In this document: positions 1 through 10,598 of the stretch, piece after piece
Position numbering within the stretch: position 1 is the stretch's first letter
Layout of the letters: each line of letters begins with the position of its first letter
Source of the DNA: Luteimicrobium album
GTDB lineage: Bacteria > Actinomycetota > Actinomycetes > Actinomycetales > Cellulomonadaceae
DNA length: 64,000 nucleotides
NCBI RefSeq assembly: GCF_030161555.1
Contig: NZ_BSUK01000001.1
Coordinates: 3,534,001-3,598,000, forward strand
Direction of reading: 5' to 3'
The notes under the pieces: generated by a model
Databases searched by the model: none
Seen by the model: only the letters and a program-made list of their open reading frames with translations
Told to the model about the DNA's origin: nothing
Translations under genes and position numbers: made by a program

Positions 1-1311
1 CGGACACCTGCGCGCCGAACGTCCAGTCCCCCTCGACCGTCAGGGACTCGGCGAGCACCAGCGACGGGACGCCGTGCGGGAAGTGCGCGTCGAACGTCCC
101 GACCGTGCGGAAGTGGTCGGGGTCGAGCGTGATCTCCGGCTCCGGGACGGTCGCGCGGACCGTGCCGTCGTCGCCCAGCTCGTAGACGTCCGAGCGCAAC
201 CGCAGGAGGTCGTCCGTCGTCTTCACCGGGAGGAAGCGCTCGCGCCCGACCTCGATCACCGCGGCGTCCTCGAACAGCTCGATCGCCGCACCCATCGCCG
301 TCTCGATCTGCACGACGCGCGGCGACGAGGCGTCGGCCGGGTCCACGGTCTTCTCGTTGCGGATCAGCGGGAGCGGGAGGACGCCGTCGTGCTCGTCGAG
401 GAGCGCGGCGAGCCGGTCGAGGTCGAGCCAGAGGTTGTTCGTGTTGAAGTACTGGTGCCGGCCGATGTCGGTCGCAGCGTCCTTGTCGTCGTCCGCAACC
501 TGGGACGTCTCGCGCAGGACGATCCGGTGGTCCGACGCCCGCACCACGAGGTGACCTCCTTGCGGTCGGCCGGCGTGCGGCGCGCCACCTCGGCGCCGAA
601 ACCGGCACCCGTCGACGCGAACCAGCCCGCCATCGCCGCCGACGGCGCGGAGCCCAGGTTGTCGGCGTTGGACACCGCGGCATAGCGGAAGCCGGCGGCA
701 CGCAGCGCCTCGAGGACGCCCGACGTCTGCAGGGCCGTGTAGAGGTCGCCGTGTCCCGGCGGGCACCACTCGAGCTCGGGGTCGGCGCGCCACTCCACCG
801 GCGTCAGGTCGTCCGCGAGCAGCTTGGGCTCGCGGTTCTGCAGGAAGTCCTGGGGCACGCCGTCGACGGCGAGGTCCGGGTACCGCTCGAGGGCTGCGAG
901 GCTGTCGTCGCGGGTCCGGAAGCTGTTCATGAGGACGAGCGGGAGCCGGACGCCGTACGTCTCGCGCGCCGCCAGGACCTGGCGTGCGATCACGTCCAGG
1001 AACGTCAGGTCGCCGCGCACGGGGAGCAGCGACTTCGCCCGGTCCATCCCCATCGACGTGCCCAGGCCGCCGTTGAGCTTGATCAGCGCCGTCCGGCCGA
1101 GCGCCTCGCGGGCGTCGTCGTCACCCTCGGCATCGAGGTCCTCGGCGTGGGCGACGTCCGTGAGCGGCTCGACGTCGGACTCCGGGAGGATCCCGGTCGC
1201 GCCCTCCTCGAGCAGGTGGTAGCCGTGCTCGAAGACCTTGATCGCGACGTCGGGCACCCCGGCGTCGCGCATCTTGTCCCGGGCGAGGTCGAGGCCTGAG
1301 GGTCCGTCCAT
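1..1311 (-). CDS. UTP--glucose-1-phosphate uridylyltransferase (UDPGP family), 3' end outside window
   Basis: Makes UDP-glucose from UTP and glucose-1-phosphate for cell-wall and storage-glucan synthesis. The N-terminal half carries the UDPGP-family glycine-rich loop LNGGLGTSMG (residues 79-88) followed by K93. Further on, LPLVLMNSFRT, FLQNREPKL and SNADNLGS are typical of the eukaryote-like UGPase family rather than GalU. Translation from ATG 1311 runs to about position 558, where one missing base (plus-strand run near 557-559) throws it out of frame. Restoring it gives continuous protein to the left edge, so the C-terminus lies outside the window. It is divergent from glycogen phosphorylase, which fits glucan metabolism. 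Identity is firm; the break is probably a sequencing error. Confidence 0.9.
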
Positions 1312-1318
1312 GGGACCG

Positions 1319-1324
1319 ATCGTA
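1319..1324 (-). promoter_or_regulatory. -10 box for the UGPase gene, probable leaderless start
   Basis: On the minus strand TACGAT lies 7 nt before the ATG at 1311, so transcription would begin at or next to the start codon. No clear Shine-Dalgarno sequence is present. It sits back to back with the box of glgP. Confidence 0.5.
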
Positions 1325-1359
1325 GGGGCGGACCCTCGGCGGGTCGCGGCAGGTCTCGC

Positions 1360-1365
1360 TACGGT
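1360..1365 (+). promoter_or_regulatory. -10 box for glgP, probable leaderless start
   Basis: TACGGT ends 6 nt before the GTG at 1372. The spacing is that expected for a leaderless actinobacterial transcript. The AGGA between box and start could also act as a weak ribosome-binding site if transcription began further upstream. Confidence 0.45.
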
Positions 1366-1371
1366 AGGACC

Positions 1372-3825
<2,454 letters not shown>

Positions 3826-3850
3826 CATCTCCCCGGGCGGGCCGGCGGCA

Positions 3851-3856
3851 TAGCGT
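3851..3856 (+). promoter_or_regulatory. -10 box for the LMF-like gene, probable leaderless start
   Basis: TAGCGT ends 6 nt before ATG 3863. The same six bases at the same distance recur before the DUF2277 gene at 20860. Confidence 0.5.
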
Positions 3857-3862
3857 GGAGTC

Positions 3863-5349
3863 ATGGACTGGGCCGCCTGGTTCGGCACCGACGGGTACGA
3901 CGTCGCCCGCGAGGTCTTGCTCCGGGGTTCGCGGCGCTGACCGTCGTCGCGCTCGCGTCCGCCTTGGCCCAGTTCCCCGCGCTGCTCGGCGAGCACGGGC
4001 TCGAACCCGTGCCCAGGTTCGTCGCCCGGACGTCGTGGCGGCGCGCACCCTCCCTGCTGCGGTGGCGGTACTCCGACCGCCTGTTCCGCGTCTACGCCTG
4101 GGTCGGCGTGGCGCTCGCGGTGAGCGTCGTCGTCGGGCTGGCGCAGGCCGGGCCGTGGTGGGTCGTGACGGTCGTCTTCCTGCTGCTGTGGGCGCTGTAC
4201 CTGTCGATCGTGAACGTCGGGCAGACGTTCTACGCGTTCGGCTGGGAGTCCTTGCTGTGCGAGGCGCTGTTCCTCACGGCGTTCCTGGGCTCGACACGCG
4301 TGGCGGTGCCGGTGGTCGTGCTGGGGCTGTCGCGGTGGCTGCTGTTCCGGCTCGAGTTCGGGGCGGGCCTGATCAAACTGCGCGGCGACCGTGCCTGGCG
4401 CGACCTGACGGCCCTGTACTACCACCAGGAGACGCAGCCCATGCCCGGGCCGCTGTCGTGGTGGGCACACCACCTGCCGGCGTGGTGGCACCGGCTCGAG
4501 GTGGTCGGGAACCACGTGGCCCAGCTCGGAGCCCCCGTGCTGCTCGTGGCGCCGCAGCCCGTGTCCTCGATCGGGGCCGGGGTCATGGTCCTGACCCAGC
4601 TCTGGCTCGTGGCGACGGGGAACTTCTCGTGGCTCAACTGGGCGGCGATCGTCCTCGCCGTGGGCGTCGTGAGCGACGGCGTCTGGGCCCGGGTGCTCCC
4701 CTGGGTGCCCGACGACGACGCGGTCGCCGTGGGCTCCCGTCCGCCCGACGACGTCCCCGTCGCCTTCGCGGTGGTGGTCGGCCTCGCGGCGGTGGTGCTG
4801 CTGGTCAAGAGCTGGCGGCCGCTGCTCAACCTGCTCTCGCGCCACCAGCTCATGAACGCGAGCTTCGACCGCTACCGGCTCGTCAACGCGTACGGGGCGT
4901 TCGGGTCGGTCACGAAGGACCGGTTCGAGGTCGTCGTCGAGGGGACGCGCGAGACGTGCGACGAGTGTGAGCCCCGCTGGGCGGCGTACGAGTTCCGGGG
5001 CAAGCCGGGTGACGTGCGGCGGCGTCCGCCCCAGGTCGCGCCCTACCACCTCCGGCTCGACTGGCTCATGTGGTTCCTCGCGCTGCGCGGGTACCGGGAC
5101 CCGTGGGGCGGCTCGTGGTTCGACGTCTTCCTGCTGCGCCTGCTCGAGGCCGACCGCCCGACGCTCGCCCTGCTGCGCCGCGACCCCTTCCACGGTGAGC
5201 GTCCGGTCGCCGTCCGCGCCGTGCTGTACCGGTACCGCTACACGAGCCGCGAGGAGCGCCGTCGGACGGGGGCGTTCTGGGCGCGCGAGGAGCTGACGCT
5301 GCTCGAGGCCCCGCTCACGCTCGCGGACGCCCGCCGCGCGGCGGGGTGA
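3863..5349 (+). CDS. Lipase maturation factor family membrane protein, one frameshift
   Basis: A polytopic membrane protein of the LMF1/LMF2 family, about 495 aa when repaired. In vertebrates LMF1 helps fold secreted lipases in the ER; the bacterial role is not established. Family features are the N-terminus MDWAAWFGTDGYD, then FPALLGEHGLEPVPRF, FEFGAGLIKLRG-like text (LEFGAGLIKLRGD), YYHQETQPMPGPLSWWAHHLP, and the C-terminal YEFRGKPGDVRRRPPQVAPYH and LDWLMWFLAL segments. Several hydrophobic helices are obvious. A missing G in the run at 3924-3927 puts the first 22 residues in a different frame from the rest; ATG 3863 is supported by family homology and by a -10 box 6 nt upstream. Confidence 0.88.
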
Positions 5350-5441
5350 GCGCGGCCTCGCCGACGTGCGAAGGACCTGCTCGCGCGCGACGGTGGAGGC
5401 GGCGGCACGAGAGCCGCGCCGCGCTCGTAGGAGGTCTCAGG

Positions 5442-6018
5442 ATGGCAGCGCAGAAGCCCACCCCGCACTACACCGTCCCCGGCATGTCCCTCGAGGACGG
5501 GCAGAAGGTCGCGGCGATCCTCCAGGACCGGCTGAACTCCCTGAACGACCTCGCCCTCACGCTCAAGCACGTGCACTGGAACGTGACCGGACCCCACTTC
5601 ATCGCGGTGCACGAGATGATCGACCCGCAGGTCGAGGAGGTCCGGGCGATGGTCGACGAGACGGCGGAGCGCATCGCCACGCTCGGCTCGTCGCCCCTGG
5701 GCACGCCGGGTGCGATCGTCGCGGGCCGGACGTGGGAGGACTACTCGCTGGGCCGCGCGTCCGCCATCGCGCACCTGGGTGCGCTGGACGAGGTGTACCA
5801 GGGCGTGATCTCCGCGCACCGCCAGGCCGCCGAGGACACCGCGGGCGTCGACGACGTCACGAACGACATGCTGATCGGGCACCTGCACTCGCTCGAGCAG
5901 TTCCACTGGTTCGTCCGGGCGCACCTGGAGAACGCGGGCGGCGACCTGTCGACCGAGGACAGGCGCACCGAGCGCTCGGCTGCGAACGCGGCGGAGAAGG
6001 GCGCGCGGCGAGCCGTGA
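5442..6018 (+). CDS. dps: Dps-family DNA-binding ferritin, 3' end uncertain
   Basis: Stores iron and protects DNA from oxidative damage as a 12-subunit shell. The ferroxidase residues are visible: LKHVHWNVTGPHF, then HEMIDPQVEEVRAMVDETAE, which supply the inter-subunit His, His, Asp and Glu. AGGAGGT lies 6 nt before ATG 5442. The frame stays open well past the usual length and would run antisense through the next gene, so the real stop must lie before 6050. A TGA at 6016-6018 is the nearest plausible end but needs one base fewer or two more, so the last residues after about EKGARR are unresolved. Identity is certain; the end is not. Confidence 0.88.
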
Positions 6019-6049
6019 CGGATCGGCCGAAGCGCCCGGCGCCGACGGC

Positions 6050-6673
6050 TCAGCCCTCGAACGGCGCCGGGTCGCCGGCACCGACGCGGACGACCTCCGG
6101 GACGCCCGACGACAGGTCGACGACGGTCGTGGGCTCCGTGCCGCAGTCCCCGCCGTCGACGACGGCGTCGACCACGTGGTCGAGCTCCTCCTTGATCTGC
6201 CAGCCGTCGGTGAGCGGGTCCTCGTGCCCGGGCAGCAGGAGCGTGGAGGACACGATCGGTTCCCCGAGCGCCCGGACGATCGCGAGCGCGACGGGGTTGT
6301 CCGGGATCCGCACCCCGACGGTGCGCTTCTTGGGATGGGCCAGGCGCCGCGGGACCTCGCCGGTGGCCTTGAGGATGAACGTGTACGGCCCGGGGGTCGC
6401 GGCCCGGATGGACCGGAACGCCGCGTTGTCGACGATGACGAACTGCCCGAGCTGGGCGAAGTCCGCGCACACGAGCGTGAAGTCGTGCCGCGCGTCGAGG
6501 TGCCGGAGCCGCCTGATGCGTTCGGGGCCGGTGCGGCTGCCCAGCCGGCAGCCGAGCGCGTAGCACGAGTCGGTCGGGTAGACGATGAGGTCGTCCTCCC
6601 GGACGAGCTGCGCGACCTGCTCGATCGAGCGTGGCTGCGGGTTGACGGGGTGGACGTCGAAGTAGCGCGCCAT
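6050..6673 (-). CDS. yciO: YciO-type Sua5/YrdC/TsaC family protein
   Basis: A 207 aa protein of the YrdC/Sua5 fold, whose best-known members make threonylcarbamoyl-AMP for tRNA t6A. The N-terminus MARYFDVHPVNPQPRSI and the stretches VYPTDSCYALGC, HDFTLVCADFAQLGQF, PGPYTFILKAT and KKRTVGVRIPDNPVA match the YciO branch, which may act on different RNA substrates from TsaC. It converges with dps. ATG 6673 sits 7 nt after a TACGCT box and also has GGAGG just before it, so it may be translated with or without a leader. Confidence 0.88.
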   Translation of the reverse strand: MARYFDVHPVNPQPRSIEQVAQLVREDDLIVYPTDSCYALGCRLGSRTGPERIRRLRHLDARHDFTLVCADFAQLGQFVIVDNAAFRSIRAATPGPYTFILKATGEVPRRLAHPKKRTVGVRIPDNPVALAIVRALGEPIVSSTLLLPGHEDPLTDGWQIKEELDHVVDAVVDGGDCGTEPTTVVDLSSGVPEVVRVGAGDPAPFEG

Positions 6674-6680
6674 GCCTCCG

Positions 6681-6686
6681 AGCGTA
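6681..6686 (-). promoter_or_regulatory. -10 box for yciO, probable leaderless start
   Basis: TACGCT on the minus strand ends 7 nt before ATG 6673. Confidence 0.45.
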
Positions 6687-6768
6687 GGACGGCCTGGCGC
6701 GCGAGGCCGGGAGGCGGGCGCGAGAGTGGGGAATACCGGCTGCCTGTGACCCGTTGAGGCGGTCGATA

Positions 6769-6782
6769 CATGCAAACGCATG
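6769..6782. promoter_or_regulatory. Short inverted repeat upstream of the LLM oxidoreductase
   Basis: CATGC-aaac-GCATG is a perfect 5-bp inverted repeat in an AT-richer patch 33 nt before ATG 6815. It could be a regulator site near the promoter; the arms are short, so chance is possible. Confidence 0.3.
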
Positions 6783-6814
6783 AACCAGACGGACCCAGGC
6801 AGCGGGAGCGCAGC

Positions 6815-7991
6815 ATGCAGTACGGCATCTTCACGGTCAGCGACGTGACCACCGACCCGACCACCGGGCGCACCCCCGACGACACCGAGCGCGTGCGCAA
6901 CATCCTCACCATCGCCCAGCACGCCGACGAGGCCGGGCTCGACGTCTTCGCGACCGGCGAGCACCACAACCCGCCGTTCGTCGCGTCCTCCCCCACGACC
7001 ATGCTCGGCTACCTCGCCGGGGTCACGAAGAACATCACGCTCTCGACCGCCACGACCCTCATCACCACCAACGACCCGGTCCGCATCGCCGAGGAGTACG
7101 CGATGCTCCAGGTGATCTCCGACGGCCGCATGGACCTCATGCTCGGCCGCGGCAACACCGGCCCCGTCTACCCGTGGTTCGGGCAGGACATCCGCCAGGG
7201 CATCAACCTCGCGATCGAGAACTACGCCTTGGTCCGCCGCCTGTGGACGGAGGACGTCGTCGACTGGCAGGGCAAGTTCCGCACCCCGTTGCAGGGCTTC
7301 ACGTCCACCCCGCGCCCGCTCGACGGCGTCCCCCGTTCGTGTGGCACGGCTCGATCCGCTCCCCGAGATCGCCGAGCAGGCCGCCTACTACGGGGACGGC
7401 TTCCTGCACAACAACATCTTCTGGCCCATGGAGCACACCAAGCAGATGGTGGCCTTCTACCGCCAGCGCTTCGAGCACTACGGCCACGGCCGCGCCGACC
7501 AGGCGATCGTCGGGCTCGGCGGCCAGGTCTTCGTCCGCAAGGACTCCCAGAAGGCCTGGGACGAGTTCCGGCCCTACTTCGACAACGCGCCCGTCTACGG
7601 GCACGGCCCCTCGATGGAGGACTTCACGCGCGAGACGCCGCTCACGGTCGGCAGCCCGCAGCAGGTCATCGACCGCTACGCGGCCTTCCGCGAGGACGTC
7701 GGCGACTACCAGCGCCAGCTCTTCCTCGTCGACCACGCGGGCCTGCCGCTCAAGACCGTGCTCGAGCAGATCGACATCCTCGCCGAGGACATCGTCCCCG
7801 TGCTGCGCGCCGAGGCCGACAAGCACCGCCCGACGGACGTCCCGTCCGACCCTCCCTCGCACGCCGACCTCGTCGCCAAGGCGCGGGCCGCCGGCGAGGC
7901 GACCGACCTGCACGTCGTCGGCGAGGACCGGTGGACCGGCCGCCGCGCCGAGGACGACGCCGACGAGACCGCCGACGCCGTGACCCGATGA
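6815..7991 (+). CDS. LLM-class flavin-dependent oxidoreductase, CE1758 family, two frameshifts
   Basis: A luciferase-like FMN/F420-dependent monooxygenase of about 392 aa. The N-terminus MQYGIFTVSDVTTDPTTGRT and FATGEHHNPPF match the CE1758 family, which is named for its fixed pairing with a CE1759-type flavin reductase. That partner follows directly here. Two bases are missing in C runs at 7330-7334 and 7361-7364, splitting the protein at PLDGVPPFVWHGS and SIRSPEIAEQA. ATG 6815 is preferred over 6770 because it starts the conserved sequence after GGGAG. The stop overlaps a possible upstream start of the next gene (ATGA at 7988). Substrate unknown; it probably uses reduced FMN supplied by the partner. 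Confidence 0.87.
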
Positions 7992-8065
7992 CGGCGACCC
8001 CGACCACCGGTGCGACACTTGACGTGGTCAACCGAACCGACGATCTCAGCACCAGAAGGAGCATC

Positions 8066-8731
8066 GTGAACCAGTCCGAGCCCACGAGCACGGCCGGCCC
8101 GCGCCGCGTCCTCCTCGTCTCCGCCGGCCTGAGCCAGCCGTCCTCGACCCGGCTGCTGGGCGACCGCCTCGCCGAGGCGGCCGCCGCCGCGCTCGCCGAG
8201 CAGGGCGTGAACGCGACCGTCCAGGCGGTCGAGCTGCGCGACCACGCGCACGCCATCATGGACGCGATGCTCACCGGGTTCGCGTCCGGGGACCTCGCCC
8301 AGGTGATCGAGGACGTGACCGGCGCCGACGCGCTCGTGCTCGTCACACCCCTGTTCACCACGACCTACTCCGGTCTGTTCAAGTCGTTCGTCGACATCCT
8401 CGACAAGGACTCGCTCGTCGGGATGCCCGTGCTGCTGGGCGCGACCGGCGGCACGCCGCGGCACTCCCTCGCCCTCGAGTACGGGCTCCGGCCGCTGTTC
8501 AGCTACCTGCGGGCCGACGCCGTGACGACGAGCGTCTTCGCCGCCACCGACGACTGGGCCGAGGCAGGCGGCAGCGCGGGGACGCTCCCCGAGCGCGTCC
8601 GACGCGCGGGCCGCGAGCTCGCGCGCACCGTCGCGGACCGGGCGCCCCGCGCGCAGGCGTCGCAGGACGCGGACGCACCCTTCTCGGGCACCCCCTCGTT
8701 CGAGGACCTGCTGGGCGGGCTCGCCGGCTGA
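8066..8731 (+). CDS. NADPH-dependent FMN reductase-like flavoprotein, CE1759 family
   Basis: A 221 aa flavodoxin-fold reductase. VLLVSAGLSQPSSTRLLGDR is the phosphate-binding start of the NADPH_dep_FMN_red family, and LVTPLFTTTYSGLFKSFVDI lines the flavin site. CE1759-family reductases are found next to CE1758-family LLM enzymes, so this protein likely delivers reduced flavin to the upstream product. GTG 8066 follows AGAAGGAG; an in-frame ATG at 7988 overlapping the previous stop would add 26 residues with no family similarity that I recognise. A 13-bp hairpin terminator follows. Confidence 0.85.
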   Translation: MNQSEPTSTAGPRRVLLVSAGLSQPSSTRLLGDRLAEAAAAALAEQGVNATVQAVELRDHAHAIMDAMLTGFASGDLAQVIEDVTGADALVLVTPLFTTTYSGLFKSFVDILDKDSLVGMPVLLGATGGTPRHSLALEYGLRPLFSYLRADAVTTSVFAATDDWAEAGGSAGTLPERVRRAGRELARTVADRAPRAQASQDADAPFSGTPSFEDLLGGLAG

Positions 8732-8779
8732 CGCCGGCGCGTCCGGACCCTCGCACAGAGCGCACCGAGGGCGGAGACT

Positions 8780-8812
8780 GAGGGCCGGGCCGGCATCGTC
8801 GGCCCGGCCCTC
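8780..8812 (+). terminator. Strong hairpin terminator after the CE1758/CE1759 pair
   Basis: GAGGGCCGGGCCG pairs perfectly with CGGCCCGGCCCTC over 13 bp around a 7-nt loop. It has no T run, as is usual in GC-rich actinobacteria, and separates this operon from the signalling pair that follows. Confidence 0.7.
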
Positions 8813-8839
8813 GCCCGTCTCCCCGGAGGAACTCGCCGC

Positions 8840-10573
8840 GTGAGCACGTCCACCCTCGCCCCGCCCGCCGCCGGCCGCAGCGCCACGCCCGACCGGGCAC
8901 GTCCCGTGCTCCTCACCGTCGACGACGACCCCGGCGTCTCGCGTGCCGTGGCCCGCGACCTGCGCCGCCGGTACGGCGAGACGTACCGCATCGTCCGGGC
9001 CGAGTCCGGCGAGCAGGCCCTCGACGTCCTGCGCGAGGTCAAGCTGCGCGGCGAGACGGTCGCGGTGCTCGTCGCCGACCACCGCATGCCCGGGATGAGC
9101 GGCATCGAGTTCCTCGAGCAGGCGATGGACCTGTTCCCCGCCGCCCGACGCATCCTTCTGACGGCCTACGCCGACACCGACGCCGCGATCCAGGCCGTCA
9201 ACGTCGTCGACCTCGACCACTACCTCCTCAAGCCGTGGGACCCGCCCGAGGAGAAGCTCTACCCGGTCCTCGACGCCCAGCTCGAGGCCTGGTCGCACCG
9301 CGCACCCCAGCCCGTCGCCGAGACCAAGGTCGTGGGGCACCGGTGGCACGTGCGCTCGTCGGAGGTCCGCGAGCTCCTCGCCCGCAACGCCGTGCCCTAC
9401 CGCTGGTACGCCGTGGACTCGCCCGAGGGCGAGCGGCTGCTCACCGCGGCAGCCGGCCGGCTCGGCACGACGTTCCCCGACCCGCCGCCGCTGCCCGTGG
9501 TCGTCACTCCCGACGGCGGCGTCCTCGTCGCGCCCGACGACTCGGCGCTCGCGGAGCGCGTCGGGCTCGTGACCCGGCCGTCGTCGGACTTCTACGACCT
9601 CGTGGTCGTGGGCGGCGGGCCGGCCGGTCTGTCGGCAGCGCTCTACGGCGCGTCGGAAGGGCTGCGGACGGCGCTCGTCGAGCGAACCGCGACGGGCGGC
9701 CAGGCCGGGCAGTCGTCCCGGATCGAGAACTACCTCGGCTTCCCCGACGGCGTGTCGGGCAGCCAGCTCACCGAGCGGGCGCGCCGCCAGGCGCTCAAGT
9801 TCGGGGCGGAGCTCGTCACCACGCGGGAGGTCGTCGGGCTCGACGTCGAGGGCTCCGCGCACACCGTGCGGCTCGCGGGCGGCCAGAGCCTCGACGCGCA
9901 GACCGTGATCCTCGCGAGCGGCGTCTCCTACCGGATGCTCGGCGGCACCGGGCTCGACGACCTCGTCGGCCGGGGCGTGTACTACGGCTCGGTGCTGACC
10001 GAGGCGCCGTCGTGCGCCGACCAGCACGTGCTCGTCGTCGGGGGCGCGAACTCGGCCGGCCAGGCCGCGGTGTTCCTCGCGCGCGACGCCGCCCGCGTGA
10101 CGCTCGTGGTCCGCGGGGCGTCGCTCGAGCAGGGCATGTCCAGCTATCTCGTCGAGCAGGTCCGGGCGCACCCGCGGATCGACGTGCGGCTCGGTGCCGA
10201 GGTCGTCGAGGCGAGCGGCGACGACCACCTCGAGGGGGTCGTCCTGCAGAACGTCTCCACCGGCGACCGGACGCCCGTCGAGACGGGGTGGCTGTTCGTC
10301 TTCATCGGCGCCGCGCCCCGCACCGACTGGCTCGACGGCGTCGTCGTGCGCGACCCGCACGGCTTCGTCGTCGCGGGCCCGGACCTCCTCCAGGACGGGG
10401 CCCCGCCATCCGGCTGGACCCTCGACCGCCCGCCCTACCATCTCGAGACGAGCGTGCCCGGCGTGTTCGCAGCGGGCGACGTCCGGTCCGAGTCGGCCAA
10501 GCGCGTGGCGTCGGCCGTCGGCGAGGGCGCGATGGCCGTGATGCTCGTGCACCGGTACCTGGACCAGCGATGA
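8840..10573 (+). CDS. Response-regulator receiver fused to a thioredoxin-reductase-like flavoprotein
   Basis: A 577 aa three-part protein. Residues 22-150 form a complete receiver: acidic pocket D28-D30, phospho-acceptor D80 in VADHRMPGMSG, T108 and K131. Residues about 165-245 resemble a small thioredoxin-like domain (HRWHVRSSEVRELLARNAVP). Residues 250-577 are an FAD/NAD(P) two-dinucleotide-fold reductase with VVVGGGPAGLSAALY, GGQAGQSSRIENYLGFP, VLVVGGANSAGQ and GVFAAGDVRSESAKRVASA. The redox CxxC of true thioredoxin reductase is absent. GTG 8840 follows GGAGGA. The histidine kinase starts 25 nt downstream, so phosphorylation may gate electron transfer; this is inference. Confidence 0.88.
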   Translation: MSTSTLAPPAAGRSATPDRARPVLLTVDDDPGVSRAVARDLRRRYGETYRIVRAESGEQALDVLREVKLRGETVAVLVADHRMPGMSGIEFLEQAMDLFPAARRILLTAYADTDAAIQAVNVVDLDHYLLKPWDPPEEKLYPVLDAQLEAWSHRAPQPVAETKVVGHRWHVRSSEVRELLARNAVPYRWYAVDSPEGERLLTAAAGRLGTTFPDPPPLPVVVTPDGGVLVAPDDSALAERVGLVTRPSSDFYDLVVVGGGPAGLSAALYGASEGLRTALVERTATGGQAGQSSRIENYLGFPDGVSGSQLTERARRQALKFGAELVTTREVVGLDVEGSAHTVRLAGGQSLDAQTVILASGVSYRMLGGTGLDDLVGRGVYYGSVLTEAPSCADQHVLVVGGANSAGQAAVFLARDAARVTLVVRGASLEQGMSSYLVEQVRAHPRIDVRLGAEVVEASGDDHLEGVVLQNVSTGDRTPVETGWLFVFIGAAPRTDWLDGVVVRDPHGFVVAGPDLLQDGAPPSGWTLDRPPYHLETSVPGVFAAGDVRSESAKRVASAVGEGAMAVMLVHRYLDQR

Positions 10574-10598
10574 GGAACCAGCGACGACAGGAGACGCC

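Noticed and set aside
8840..10573. Calling the receiver-fused flavoprotein a thioredoxin reductase
   Set aside because: The fold fits, but the CxxC redox pair expected before the NADPH motif is missing (the region reads SVLTEAPSCADQHVLVV), so disulfide reduction is not supported.
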